A stretch of DNA of 17,302 nt from JBCAWW01 sp039024315 (GCA_039024315.1 JBCCQN010000175.1:1-17302); one strand, 5' to 3'. Shown: positions 6,695-14,148, counted from the stretch's first letter. Translations and numbers: made by a program. Notes: generated by a model not told the origin, from the sequence alone.

Positions 6695-7579
6695 ATGAAT
6701 CCCGTAAAGCTTTCCATGGTAGTGATTTTGGTGGGAAACCTCCTATTTTCCCTCAAAGGCTTCAACGATGCTGCTTTTCGGGATAAGTATCTATTTCATG
6801 TGGGGCCGATTCGCTTTCAAAAAGAATGGATCCGTATGCTCAGTTCAGGCTTTTTGCATGGCGACTGGATGCATTTGATTTTCAATATGTACACCTTCTA
6901 TGCTTTTGGTGATATCTTGGCCATCATCTTTCCTACCCGACTAGAGATGTTTTTACTGCTTTACTTTGGCAGCTTATTGGGAGGCAATGCTTTAGCTTTG
7001 TACATCCATCGTAATCATGATGACTACCGAGCCCTAGGGGCCTCTGGAGCGGTAAGTGGAGTAGTATTTGCGACCATTGCTCTATGGCCAGAAATGGAAT
7101 TGTTTTTTCAGATACCCGGCTGGCTCTTTGCGATTGTTTACACCATAATCACCATTTATGGCATCAAATCGCGTTGGGGCAACATTGGGCATGAAGCTCA
7201 CTTGGGAGGCAGTATTATTGGCGTAATCTTAGCCATTGCCTTGGCGCCTCAGATTCTTGAGAAGCACCCTTGGATATTGTTGGGGATCACCTTACCGATG
7301 GCAATATTCCTTTACTTCTTGGTGATGAAGCCAGAATTCTTGCTTATTCCCAACTACATGAGCTACCAAAATAAGCAACTCAAAGAGCGCTTTCGCAAGT
7401 CAAAAGTCCAATCGACTTTCAAAAAAACAAAGCCCAAAAGTGGTACCGCCAAAACTAGGTTTATCTCCCCTGAAGCGGAGCTTAATTATCTCCTCGACAA
7501 GGTGCAAAACGAAGGATTTGAAAATTTAACTCCCCGCGAAAAAGACCGATTAGAGCAATTGTCGCGCGATCTGGAATGA
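6695..7579 (+). CDS. Rhomboid family intramembrane serine protease
   Basis: 294 residues. The rhomboid core (PF01694) is complete: SGFLHGDWMHLIFNM (His55, His60 and Asn64, matching the HxxxxHxxxN of GlpG), a membrane helix, then GASGAVSG with the nucleophile Ser117, and GHEAHLGGSIIG with the partner His169. About six membrane helices are visible (around 5-20, 60-78, 84-105, 113-131, 142-158, 166-186), and a further hydrophobic segment at about 193-211. The enzyme cleaves transmembrane helices of client proteins within the inner membrane; the client is unknown. The C-terminus from about 212 is soluble and basic (KERFRKSK, KKTKPKSG) and closes with a small helical module (LNYLLDKV, NLTPREKDRLEQLS) often seen at the end of Bacteroidota rhomboids. 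The gene appears monocistronic with its own promoter. Confidence 0.95.
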   Translation: MNPVKLSMVVILVGNLLFSLKGFNDAAFRDKYLFHVGPIRFQKEWIRMLSSGFLHGDWMHLIFNMYTFYAFGDILAIIFPTRLEMFLLLYFGSLLGGNALALYIHRNHDDYRALGASGAVSGVVFATIALWPEMELFFQIPGWLFAIVYTIITIYGIKSRWGNIGHEAHLGGSIIGVILAIALAPQILEKHPWILLGITLPMAIFLYFLVMKPEFLLIPNYMSYQNKQLKERFRKSKVQSTFKKTKPKSGTAKTRFISPEAELNYLLDKVQNEGFENLTPREKDRLEQLSRDLE

Positions 7580-7660
7580 GATATTTTTCTGATTGCAAAG
7601 TCCGATCAATCTTAGCACACTATTTGTTTTTGTAGGCATAAGGGTTTCAAAGAGAGCTTT

Positions 7661-8395
7661 ATGCTTCGTCAAATTTTATTATTGCTGACCTTTGCTTCCT
7701 TGATTACCGCCTCCTTTGCCCAAAAACCACGCAAACACCTATTTAGTAAAACCAGAGCAGTCGATTCGCTGGCCCTAGTGGTCTATGAAGACTCCATGCG
7801 TAGTGTGATTCGGGACTCCATCGATGCGATGTTGTTTCATGATAGCTTTGTGGACAATCGCAATGTATGGCCAGTAAAAGCTACCGACGATGTTGTTGCT
7901 TTGGTAGAAAATGGTGCCTACCAAGTACGAAATAAGAATGGCAAGCAGGGTGCCTTCTTATTACGTCAAATGCCGATCATGGCTCCCAGCAATCCATTTT
8001 ATGTGGAGGTAGCTCTGACACATGACTCTGGTCCCAAAAACATGGGCTACGGGCTTGTCTGGGGGGTTACTGGCGACCAAAAAAGCTACTATGCTTTATT
8101 GATCAGTGCCAATCGGCAATACACGATCCTCGAAGTTCGAGATGGCCGTTTTCGAGATATCAAACGCTGGACCGAGAGCAAATTGGTCTATCCTTCTGGG
8201 AAACCCAATTTACTGGGCATCAGATTGGTAGGAGATCTTCTAGAGTTTCACATCAATGGGCGTATGGTGTTTAAAACACGCTATATCCCTACTGGTGGGC
8301 AGCAAAGTGGGCTAGTGGTCTATGGCAAACAAAAGGTGGATGCTGATCACTTTTTTGTTCGCGACCCTCAAGCATGGCCGATTATTTCGCGTTAA
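7661..8395 (+). CDS. Secreted protein with jelly-roll (LamG/DUF1080-like) domain
   Basis: 244 residues with a clear signal peptide (LRQILLLLTFASLITASFA, cut before QKPRKH). A charged linker (about 25-58) is followed by one beta-sandwich-like domain from about 59 to 234: the opening FHDSFVDNRNVWPV, strand patterns FYVEVALTHDSG, GYGLVWG, YYALLISANRQYTILEVRDG, LLGIRLVGDLLEFHINGRMVF and the closing SGLVVYGKQKVDADHFFV. The order LLGIRLVGDLLEFHINGRMVF is characteristic of LamG/DUF1080-type folds that bind sugars. The next gene has a diverged copy of the same domain (INDKEVFRLPWQRF, HGLCFQGNGEWNIDYFKV), so the two products may share a ligand. No catalytic residues could be assigned. The gap to the next gene is 60 bases and contains two hairpins. 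Confidence 0.75.
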   Translation: MLRQILLLLTFASLITASFAQKPRKHLFSKTRAVDSLALVVYEDSMRSVIRDSIDAMLFHDSFVDNRNVWPVKATDDVVALVENGAYQVRNKNGKQGAFLLRQMPIMAPSNPFYVEVALTHDSGPKNMGYGLVWGVTGDQKSYYALLISANRQYTILEVRDGRFRDIKRWTESKLVYPSGKPNLLGIRLVGDLLEFHINGRMVFKTRYIPTGGQQSGLVVYGKQKVDADHFFVRDPQAWPIISR

Positions 8396-8413
8396 TTTCG
8401 GTTTATCGAAATT
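8394..8413 (+). promoter_or_regulatory. Hairpin overlapping the stop codon of the secreted protein gene
   Basis: AATTTCG (8394-8400) pairs with CGAAATT (8407-8413) around a six-base loop. The first two bases belong to the TAA stop. No T-tract follows, so its function (mRNA 3' protection, weak terminator or nothing) is open. Confidence 0.4.
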
Positions 8414-8422
8414 GATTTCGCA

Positions 8423-8447
8423 TAATTACGCGCTTTTGCCGTAATTA
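8423..8447 (+). promoter_or_regulatory. Strong hairpin just upstream of the OmpA/PD40 gene
   Basis: TAATTACG (8423-8430) pairs perfectly with CGTAATTA (8440-8447). After one bulged C (8431) the stem continues as GC/GC around a TTTT loop, giving ten pairs. It ends eight bases before the ATG of the OmpA gene. With no T-tract it is more likely to affect translation or mRNA processing than to terminate transcription; this is inference. Confidence 0.45.
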
Positions 8448-8455
8448 AGTGGACG

Positions 8456-10504
8456 ATGCGATACTTGCTTTTGATACTCATTTGTGGGCTTTACAGCCTA
8501 GCTTTCCCCCAAGACAGTCCTTTGTTATTTGACACTTTCACTGAGTCTGCAAAGGACTGGCCTTTGGGCCAATACTTAGATTATAGTGCACATTGGGATA
8601 GCGGTTTTGTGCAGTTTCAACACCGTAGCAGTGAAACTACCTGCTTTACCAAAGAGCTTTTTCTCAAGGATGTAGTCCGTCTCTCTATTGAAACTAAAAT
8701 CCAGCTTTCTTCTCAATCTCTACTCAATACGAGCGGTATTTGTTGGAGTGTGGATCCCTCCGGGGAACGCTACCACGCTTTTCAAATCAGACCGGAAGGG
8801 AGCTTTCGCGTCATCTCCGTCGATGATGGTACCGAAAAGGTATGGATCGATTGGAGCAAAAACCGTCGTATCAAAGAAGTGGGAGAAGCTAATGAGCTGC
8901 GTATCGAGAAAGAAGGGCGTTCGCTCTATGGATTTATCAATGACAAAGAAGTTTTTCGCCTGCCTTGGCAACGCTTCAATGGCAAGTACCACGGCCTTTG
9001 CTTTCAAGGCAATGGAGAGTGGAACATTGACTATTTTAAGGTAGAGCACCCGCCAGTGATTATCCCCTTGGTGGACGCACCCATGCGCGATGCAGCCAGT
9101 TTTCCCTTGGATAGTATGCTAACAGATAGCAGTCGGGATGAAAGCGCGCCTCGGGTTTCACCCGACGGTCGTACGATTTATTTTAGCGTTTCTCGACCGA
9201 GCGAGAACCTTTCCCAAGGTCAAGTGTGGTACACCCATTTTCAAGGCGATACCCTTTGGACTCCCCCAGAGCCACTATTTGCATCAGCTAGTGCCCAAAG
9301 GCAAGAGGTCTTTTTTATCAATAAAGAGCATGATGCCCTCTGGCTGAGTGGCAATCCTTACCAGGTAAAAAACTACCGCGACAGCAGTTGGAGTAAAAGC
9401 GTTCTCGGAGAGATCCCAAAACTCAATCATAGCGGGGAACCTCCCTCTTACAGCCTTACCACCGGTAAAGAGGTGATGATCCTGTCCCTCGATAGGTCTG
9501 ATAGTTATGGAGAACGGGATCTGTACGTCTGCTTTAAAACAGGAGATAGCTGGTCTGCCCCCAAGCATTTGGGGGCCGATGTCAATACTTGGGGCGAGGA
9601 AATTACCCCCTATTTGATGGCGGACAATAAAACCTTAATTTTTGCTAGCTCTGGCAGACCCGGCTACGGTCAAGTGGACCTATATATGAGCGTTCGGCAA
9701 AGCAATACTTGGACAGACTGGAGTGAGCCCCTTAATCTCGGGCCCGGTATCAATAGCAAATATTGGGATACCCACTACCTGCCACTCAAAAATCCACGTC
9801 GCGCCTACATGGCTAAGCAAGACAGTAGCGGTGATTTTGATCTTTATACAGTGCGGATTCCAGAAGACTATGAAGCATTGGGGATCGCTAGGGTGTTTGG
9901 CAGCGTCCGTAATCAAAAAAATGGTGCTCTGCTATCTAGTAAAGTTTCCATCAAAGCCTTGACGGGCGATTCTTTGGCAGTTGAAGTCGCCACCCTCAGC
10001 CCTGCTCAGGGATATCAAACCCTATTACCTTTTGGCAAAGCCTACTCTATTTACGCCAATGTGCTAGGCTATTTTCCTATCGTCGATACGCTCGATATGC
10101 GAGCATTGGATCGTTTTAGAGAGGTAAAACAGGATCTGTGGGTGAGGCCTTTGGAAATAGGCCAAGTCATCCAACTTAGAGAGGTTTACTTCAAAAGAGC
10201 CCAGGCCGAGATGCTCGCAGAGTCTTATCCAGAGCTTGATCGTCTGGTGCTACTCATGCAAGCTCTACCCAAGCTCAAAATTGAAATTCAAGGGCACACT
10301 GATAATATTGGCCAGCCAGAGGAGCTACAGTTTTTGTCTGAGGACAGGGCCGAAACCGTTCGCATATACCTATTGGACCATGGCATCGCCGCGGATCGCA
10401 TTAGTAGTCAGGGCTTTGGCGCTACTCGACCAGTTGCTAGCAATGAAAATCCCGCTACTCGCCACCTCAACCGTAGAGTCGAATTTGAAATAATCTCCCG
10501 CTAA
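8456..10504 (+). CDS. OmpA family outer-membrane protein with jelly-roll domain and PD40 propeller repeats
   Basis: 682 residues. Signal peptide at 1-19 (LLLILICGLYSLAFPQ). Residues about 22-197 repeat the jelly-roll domain of the preceding gene (LLFDTFTESAKDWPLG through YHGLCFQGNGEWNIDYFKV). Residues about 228-468 contain PD40/WD40-like propeller blades, recognisable by APRVSPDGRTIYFS, GKEVMILSLDRSD..RDLYV, LMADNKTLIFASSGRPG.GQVDLY and FDLYTV. Residues about 478-565 are a beta-rich linker (ARVFGSVRNQKNG), probably a carboxypeptidase-regulatory-like fold. Residues 570-682 are an OmpA C-terminal peptidoglycan-binding domain: EIQGHTDNIG with Asp616, LSEDRAETVRIYL with Arg631 (the pair that usually contacts diaminopimelate), and the closing NRRVEFEI. 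The protein is probably exported and attached to the cell wall. This layout is common in Bacteroidota; the ligand of the propeller is unknown. Confidence 0.92.
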   Translation: MRYLLLILICGLYSLAFPQDSPLLFDTFTESAKDWPLGQYLDYSAHWDSGFVQFQHRSSETTCFTKELFLKDVVRLSIETKIQLSSQSLLNTSGICWSVDPSGERYHAFQIRPEGSFRVISVDDGTEKVWIDWSKNRRIKEVGEANELRIEKEGRSLYGFINDKEVFRLPWQRFNGKYHGLCFQGNGEWNIDYFKVEHPPVIIPLVDAPMRDAASFPLDSMLTDSSRDESAPRVSPDGRTIYFSVSRPSENLSQGQVWYTHFQGDTLWTPPEPLFASASAQRQEVFFINKEHDALWLSGNPYQVKNYRDSSWSKSVLGEIPKLNHSGEPPSYSLTTGKEVMILSLDRSDSYGERDLYVCFKTGDSWSAPKHLGADVNTWGEEITPYLMADNKTLIFASSGRPGYGQVDLYMSVRQSNTWTDWSEPLNLGPGINSKYWDTHYLPLKNPRRAYMAKQDSSGDFDLYTVRIPEDYEALGIARVFGSVRNQKNGALLSSKVSIKALTGDSLAVEVATLSPAQGYQTLLPFGKAYSIYANVLGYFPIVDTLDMRALDRFREVKQDLWVRPLEIGQVIQLREVYFKRAQAEMLAESYPELDRLVLLMQALPKLKIEIQGHTDNIGQPEELQFLSEDRAETVRIYLLDHGIAADRISSQGFGATRPVASNENPATRHLNRRVEFEIISR

Positions 10505-10575
10505 TAAGCAGCTATTTGCTCCTGCTGAACGTCTTTGATACATCGACTACATAGAAAATGAGCCAATTTTTTACT

Positions 10576-10611
10576 ACTCGCACGAGCCCTCGGTCAAACC
10601 GAATAGCGAGT
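10576..10611 (+). promoter_or_regulatory. Hairpin in front of the O-antigen-ligase-like gene
   Basis: ACTCGC (10576-10581) pairs with GCGAGT (10606-10611), and inside it CGGT (10591-10594) pairs with ACCG (10598-10601). The structure ends four bases before the preferred ATG at 10616 and covers the alternative GTG at 10610, so it could hide the ribosome site. No promoter consensus was found in the 105-base gap. Confidence 0.35.
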
Positions 10612-10615
10612 GCAT

Positions 10616-11920
10616 ATGTATCAAAAACTCATTCAAACTTATCCCTACCCACTTTACCTTCTGAGCCTCTGTATGTTGCTTATCGGAATGCCACTGAGTC
10701 GTGCATTGATGAGCATCGGTTTGGGAGTAATGGTATTTAGTACCCTAGTAGAAGGGCGGTCTAAGGATAAAATTCGACGCCTGAAAAAACGCCCTTATGC
10801 CATCTGGTTCGCCGGTTTAGCCTTAGTATTTGGACTAAGCTTGGCCTATTCCGAAAATGCTCAAGGAGCCTTCTCTTCCTTATTGATGTATGCTCCGGTA
10901 TTGATCATTCCGATTGGAGTGGCAGTTTTTCCCCCTTTACCCGTGATATGGCGCAAACGGCTGGTTCAGCTGTTTATTATGGCTTGTTTGACAGCTACGG
11001 GGCTTAGCATGACAATGGGCCTGATTGCAAGTATCCAAGCTGGTCAAGCTTTCGCCTTCAAATATTTTTATTACACTCAGTTGACGGCTTATCTCCAACT
11101 CCATCCTGCCTACTTTACGCTCTTTTTAGGGCTGGCTGTTTGGGGGCAGCTTTGGTGGGTAGGGGAGCAGAGAAGAATGGGGCAAAAGGTCAATTGGGTC
11201 TTGAACGGTATTATCAGTCTTTGGCTGTTGGCTTTTATGTTTTTACTAGCTTCCCGCATGCAGTTACTGGCTTTTCTATTGGTGAGTAGTGTGGCTGGAT
11301 TTATTTATTTGCGCCGCTTGAAGCTATTATTGGAGGGGGGAGTAATAGCCTCAGTGTTGTTGCTGATCGGTCTTTCTTTGATCATGGCTTCGCCGAACGC
11401 CCATTCGCGTATGAAGGGGCTTTTTGATAAGGAGGCCTTTACCCAAGACGCGCATATCTCCAACAACTCTATCACTATCCGACGAGCCATTTGGGGTGCT
11501 TCGTGGGAGGTTTTTTTGCAAAACCCCATTTTGGGTACGGGTATTGCCGATGTGCAAAGCGATCTCCAAGCTCAGTATCGTGCCAACGATTATGAGTATG
11601 GAGCTAGTCGGAGACTCGGTCCACACAGCGCCTACTGGGCGACTGTTTTGGCTACAGGTATCCTCGGTTTGACTTACCTTTTCCTGCTTTTTGGTTTTGG
11701 TGCTTGGCTTTCGTGGCAAAAACAAAACCCACTCTACTTAGCCGTTTTGATCTTTTTTGGCTTGAGTAGCTTAACCGAATCTATGCTCAGCCGGCAGTGG
11801 GGCATCGTCTTTTTTGCCCTTACGACGGCGCTGATGTTGTTTGGGGGTATAGGTCAGCTTGCACAAAAGGGATCAAGGCCAGTATTACTGCCGGGGCATA
11901 AAGTGTCTCCCTTACAATAA
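10616..11920 (+). CDS. O-antigen ligase family (Wzy/WaaL-like) membrane protein
   Basis: 434 residues from the ATG at 10616; the frame also has a GTG at 10610, but the ATG is the more likely start. About ten to twelve hydrophobic helices run through the protein. The part after about residue 260 is the periplasmic loop and closing helices typical of PF04932: RRAIWGASWEVFLQNPILGTGIADV, then GPHSAYWATVLATGILGL with His337 in the position of the conserved loop histidine. Arg214 in ASRM matches the usual small-residue-Arg motif. Such proteins polymerise or transfer undecaprenyl-linked glycans at the outer face of the inner membrane. No glycosyltransferase or LPS gene is nearby in the window, so the glycan is unknown. 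The last 33 codons overlap yjjX on the other strand and form a polar tail (QKGSRPVLLPGHKV). Confidence 0.88.
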   Translation: MYQKLIQTYPYPLYLLSLCMLLIGMPLSRALMSIGLGVMVFSTLVEGRSKDKIRRLKKRPYAIWFAGLALVFGLSLAYSENAQGAFSSLLMYAPVLIIPIGVAVFPPLPVIWRKRLVQLFIMACLTATGLSMTMGLIASIQAGQAFAFKYFYYTQLTAYLQLHPAYFTLFLGLAVWGQLWWVGEQRRMGQKVNWVLNGIISLWLLAFMFLLASRMQLLAFLLVSSVAGFIYLRRLKLLLEGGVIASVLLLIGLSLIMASPNAHSRMKGLFDKEAFTQDAHISNNSITIRRAIWGASWEVFLQNPILGTGIADVQSDLQAQYRANDYEYGASRRLGPHSAYWATVLATGILGLTYLFLLFGFGAWLSWQKQNPLYLAVLIFFGLSSLTESMLSRQWGIVFFALTTALMLFGGIGQLAQKGSRPVLLPGHKVSPLQ

Positions 11921-12368
11921 GATCATGGGTCAACAAGCCTACGGCTCCATTTTTTTGTTTGCTATTGGCTTTGCCGAACACCTTGTCGTCGGCTATGCCT
12001 AGCTCGATTCCTGCTCGCACCATGACTGCGATCTGCGGCGGTAGATAAAAGCCAGCTGTACGGCCCATACCCAAGCGTTCTCCGTCGGAGACACACATCC
12101 ACGCAAAAGCCAACATCCCTTGCGCATCATCGGCTATTCCGCCTTCTAGCCCTACCCAATAGTCTGCCTCTGGATACTCTTTTATAGCATGGTTTACTCG
12201 ATTGATGGCGCCTAACTTAGTTTCATCCTCATCCATTGGCTGATCCGAAACGCCAGAGGCCACGCTGATACCTACAACTTCTAAAGTAGTCTGAGGAAAC
12301 ACCTCAGCAAAGGCTATGCGGGTCGCTTCAAGCTTGACTGGATTACGGGATGCAACAATTATCTTCAT
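11820..12368 (-). CDS. yjjX: Inosine/xanthosine triphosphatase (DUF84, YjjX family)
   Basis: 182 residues, close to E. coli YjjX. Family blocks: MKIIVASRNPVKLEATRIAF with the phosphate-binding SRNPVK, SGVSDQPMDEDETKLGAINR, ADYWVGLEGGI, KQKNGAVGLLT and AVILALIPF. The enzyme hydrolyses non-canonical ITP/XTP to the diphosphate form in the cytoplasm and protects nucleic acids from damaged purines. The C-terminal tail after AVILALIPF has a similar length and LYPQ-like ending to that of E. coli, so the gene is not artificially extended. It converges on the ligase gene with 101 bp of overlap and starts 167 bases from the divergent TPR gene. Its leader contains an 18-bp palindrome. Confidence 0.93.
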   Translation of the reverse strand: MKIIVASRNPVKLEATRIAFAEVFPQTTLEVVGISVASGVSDQPMDEDETKLGAINRVNHAIKEYPEADYWVGLEGGIADDAQGMLAFAWMCVSDGERLGMGRTAGFYLPPQIAVMVRAGIELGIADDKVFGKANSKQKNGAVGLLTHDLIVRETLYAPAVILALIPFVQADLYPQTTSAPS

Positions 12369-12406
12369 AAAAACGTCTTTGGGTTGTAATTACTGAGTAT
12401 ATAGTA

Positions 12407-12424
12407 TCCCGAAAGCTTTCGGGA
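12407..12424. repeat. Perfect 18-bp palindrome in the yjjX/TPR divergent gap
   Basis: TCCCGAAAGCTTTCGGGA is fully self-complementary. An alternative stem overlaps it: CGGGA (12420-12424) with TCCCG (12433-12437). It lies 39 bases upstream of yjjX and is shared in part (TTTCGGGAGT) with the repeat near 5976. It could be an operator for the divergent genes or part of a dispersed repeat. Confidence 0.6.
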
Positions 12425-12512
12425 GTATTCAGTCCCGAGTAAAAAGGTTCTGCTGAGCCACATACCCCATTTTCCTAGGTCTTAATACTAAATGCTATTG
12501 TCTAAGTACTTA
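12417..12512 (+). repeat. Dispersed intergenic repeat, copy 2
   Basis: TTTCGGGAGT (12417-12426) and a 34-base block (12479-12512) both recur near 5976-6017, where they are contiguous; here 52 bases separate them. The block ends in the 10-bp palindrome TAAGTACTTA (12503-12512), whose core AAGTACTT is found again at 14175-14182. The repeat ends 22 bases before the TPR gene and may carry its promoter, though no TAnnTTTG box is visible. Confidence 0.5.
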
Positions 12513-12534
12513 AATTACGTTATAGTCGATCGAA

Positions 12535-13647
12535 ATGCGTTTTTTTCTGATTATGAGTTTTTGCTTAAGTCAACTAGGGCAGCCCCTTTTGGCCCAAAGC
12601 TCTCGTAATCAGGCCTTAGCCCTCACTCGTCGCGCGGTCAAGGTCATGCAAAAGGGACAGGCCAAGGATGCCCAAGTCCTGCTAGAAAGGGCCGTAAAAC
12701 TAGATCCTGAAAACATCCATATCCTCTATCAGCTCGCGCTACTCCACTATCGTCAAAAGCGGTACGAGCTTGCTACGGATATTTTAAAAGAAACTACCCG
12801 CGATCCAGATGTGCCGCTAGAGCACTTTGCTTTTCTTGGCAATGCTTTGGACAATTTGGATCAAGAGGAGGAAGCTCTTAAGGCTTACAAAAGAGGCTTA
12901 CGCAAATATCCGAATAGTGGCCGACTCCACGTTGAATTGGGAATATTGGCTTTGAACCACAACAAATTACGAGAAGCTATTGAGTATTGGGAGCAGGGTA
13001 TTGATGTCGATCCAAACTATGCCCCCAACTATTATTGGGCGGCTAAGGCCTACGCCAATACTTCTGAAAGGCTTTGGGCTTTGTTATATGGAGAGTTGTT
13101 CATGTTACTGGCTCCACAAGATTCGCGCACCGCAGAGATCAGCTCTATGTTGCTCAGCAATTATGCTAGTAGTGTTGAGATCTTGGGCGATGAGTCGGTC
13201 TTATTTCGCTTTAGTCTAAGAGCCTATAACCGGAGTTCTGATTCCGATCGGATTCCTTTCATTCGTTCTGGTTTCCCCCAGAGTTTTGAGCAAGCCTTCG
13301 TCGAACGCCTCCAGACAAGTAAAGCTCAGTTTTCTCAGGGTCTCACCGAGCCACAAGCCATCGCTGCTGCAAGAGCCGCCTTTATTCAAAATTGGCGCGC
13401 CAAAGGAAGCTTAAGCGAGCAATTTCCTAATACCCTTTTTGATCATTGGGAAGCCATCCAAACGGCAGGCCATTGGGAAGCTTACCATTTTTGGTTGCTT
13501 GCAGAAGGGAACACGGAGGCTTTTAGAAAATGGGCCACTAGCAAGCAAAATGATATTCTTCTCGCTCGTTGGCTCAATTGGCAAAAAGCAAATCCGCTCT
13601 TCCTCGAAGAGGAAAAACGGATCAATAGATTGCGCTTTCTGGAATAG
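12535..13647 (+). CDS. Secreted TPR-repeat protein
   Basis: 370 residues. Signal peptide at 1-20 (FFLIMSFCLSQLGQPLLA, cut before QSSRNQ), so periplasmic or outer-membrane associated. Four tetratricopeptide repeats lie between about 24 and 160: ALTRRAVKVMQKGQAKDAQVLLERAVKLDP, IHILYQLALLHYRQKRYELATDIL, FAFLGNALDNLDQEEEALKAYKRGLRKYP and LHVELGILALNHNKLREAIEYWEQGIDVDP. A fifth, weaker helix pair (APNYYWAAKAYANTSERLWALLYGELF) follows. The remaining 180 residues are helical with many Trp, Phe and Arg and match no domain I know. TPRs act as scaffolds for protein partners; the partner is unknown. The gene stops six bases before the end of the convergent DUF1573 gene. Confidence 0.88.
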   Translation: MRFFLIMSFCLSQLGQPLLAQSSRNQALALTRRAVKVMQKGQAKDAQVLLERAVKLDPENIHILYQLALLHYRQKRYELATDILKETTRDPDVPLEHFAFLGNALDNLDQEEEALKAYKRGLRKYPNSGRLHVELGILALNHNKLREAIEYWEQGIDVDPNYAPNYYWAAKAYANTSERLWALLYGELFMLLAPQDSRTAEISSMLLSNYASSVEILGDESVLFRFSLRAYNRSSDSDRIPFIRSGFPQSFEQAFVERLQTSKAQFSQGLTEPQAIAAARAAFIQNWRAKGSLSEQFPNTLFDHWEAIQTAGHWEAYHFWLLAEGNTEAFRKWATSKQNDILLARWLNWQKANPLFLEEEKRINRLRFLE

Positions 13648-13653
13648 TTTGAA

Positions 13654-14073
13654 TTACATTTCTTTTTTCGCTACTTCTCCTCTCAAACGCAGGATGATCG
13701 TACCTTGCTCGCTATTGGTTTGGACAGTCACCGTCTTAGAAAATATCCCTGCTTTGGACGTTTTGTAGCTTGCGGTCACAAAACCTGTCTCTCCCGGTGC
13801 AATGGCAGTCTTGGTATAATCTGCTACCGTACAGCTACAAGAGGGTTTGACATTAGTAAGTTCAAGATCTGCGTCTCCGGTATTTTTTACCACGAAAGTA
13901 TAGCTTGCGTCTGCCCCAATCTCTAGGCTGCCAAAATTATGACTTTCTTCTTCCCAACTCATGGCGGCAGTGCCTTGCTTTTCGGGGCTCAGTTTTAAAG
14001 CAGTGGCTGTGTTGAGTTGTGCTTGGGCTGTAATGCAGAGAAAACTAAGGGCGATCAATAATAAATTTTTCAT
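13654..14073 (-). CDS. DUF1573 domain protein, secreted
   Basis: 139 residues with a signal peptide (KNLLLIALSFLCITAQA, cut before QLNTAT). The rest is one DUF1573 (PF07610) immunoglobulin-like domain: HNFGSLEIGADASYTFVVKNTGDADLEL, then VKPSCSCTVADYTKTAIAPGETGFV with the paired Cys79 and Cys81, and the closing strand VTVQTNSEQGTIILRLRGEV. The role of the family is unknown; it is very common in the Bacteroidota periplasm. The start ATG (14073-14071) is directly preceded by an A/T-rich leader. The gene is convergent with the TPR gene and divergent from the muconolactone-isomerase-like gene, with a long inverted repeat in the shared upstream region. Confidence 0.93.
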   Translation of the reverse strand: MKNLLLIALSFLCITAQAQLNTATALKLSPEKQGTAAMSWEEESHNFGSLEIGADASYTFVVKNTGDADLELTNVKPSCSCTVADYTKTAIAPGETGFVTASYKTSKAGIFSKTVTVQTNSEQGTIILRLRGEVAKKEM

Positions 14074-14106
14074 GTGAAAATAAGTTTATGAGTAAATCTG
14101 CTGCAA

Positions 14107-14148
14107 TATAACTAATTAGTTAGTTATAAAACTAACTAATTAGTTATA
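14107..14148. repeat. Perfect 19-bp inverted repeat, candidate operator
   Basis: The arms 14107-14125 (TATAACTAATTAGTTAGTT) and 14130-14148 are exact reverse complements with a four-base ATAA spacer. The block also has a 20-bp direct periodicity: TAGTTATAAAAC occurs at 14121-14132 and 14141-14152. It lies between the divergent DUF1573 gene (starts 14073) and the 14286 gene. Such ACTAACTAATTAGTTAGT-type symmetric sites resemble operators of TetR-type dimers; that reading is inferred. As RNA it would form a stable, AU-rich hairpin in the DUF1573 leader. Confidence 0.8.

Noticed and set aside
7593..7626. Possible promoter of the secreted jelly-roll gene (TTGCAAA and CTATTTG)
   Set aside because: The -7 part has only TATTTG rather than TAnnTTTG and the spacer is about 25 bases, too long for confidence.
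10558..10740. 60-codon + strand frame starting with ATG at 10558
   Set aside because: It overlaps the start of the ligase gene in another frame, and the ligase frame continues for 434 codons with clear family features.
11351..11725. 124-codon - strand frame inside the ligase gene
   Set aside because: Shadow of the ligase coding sequence; composition and lack of any motif give no support.
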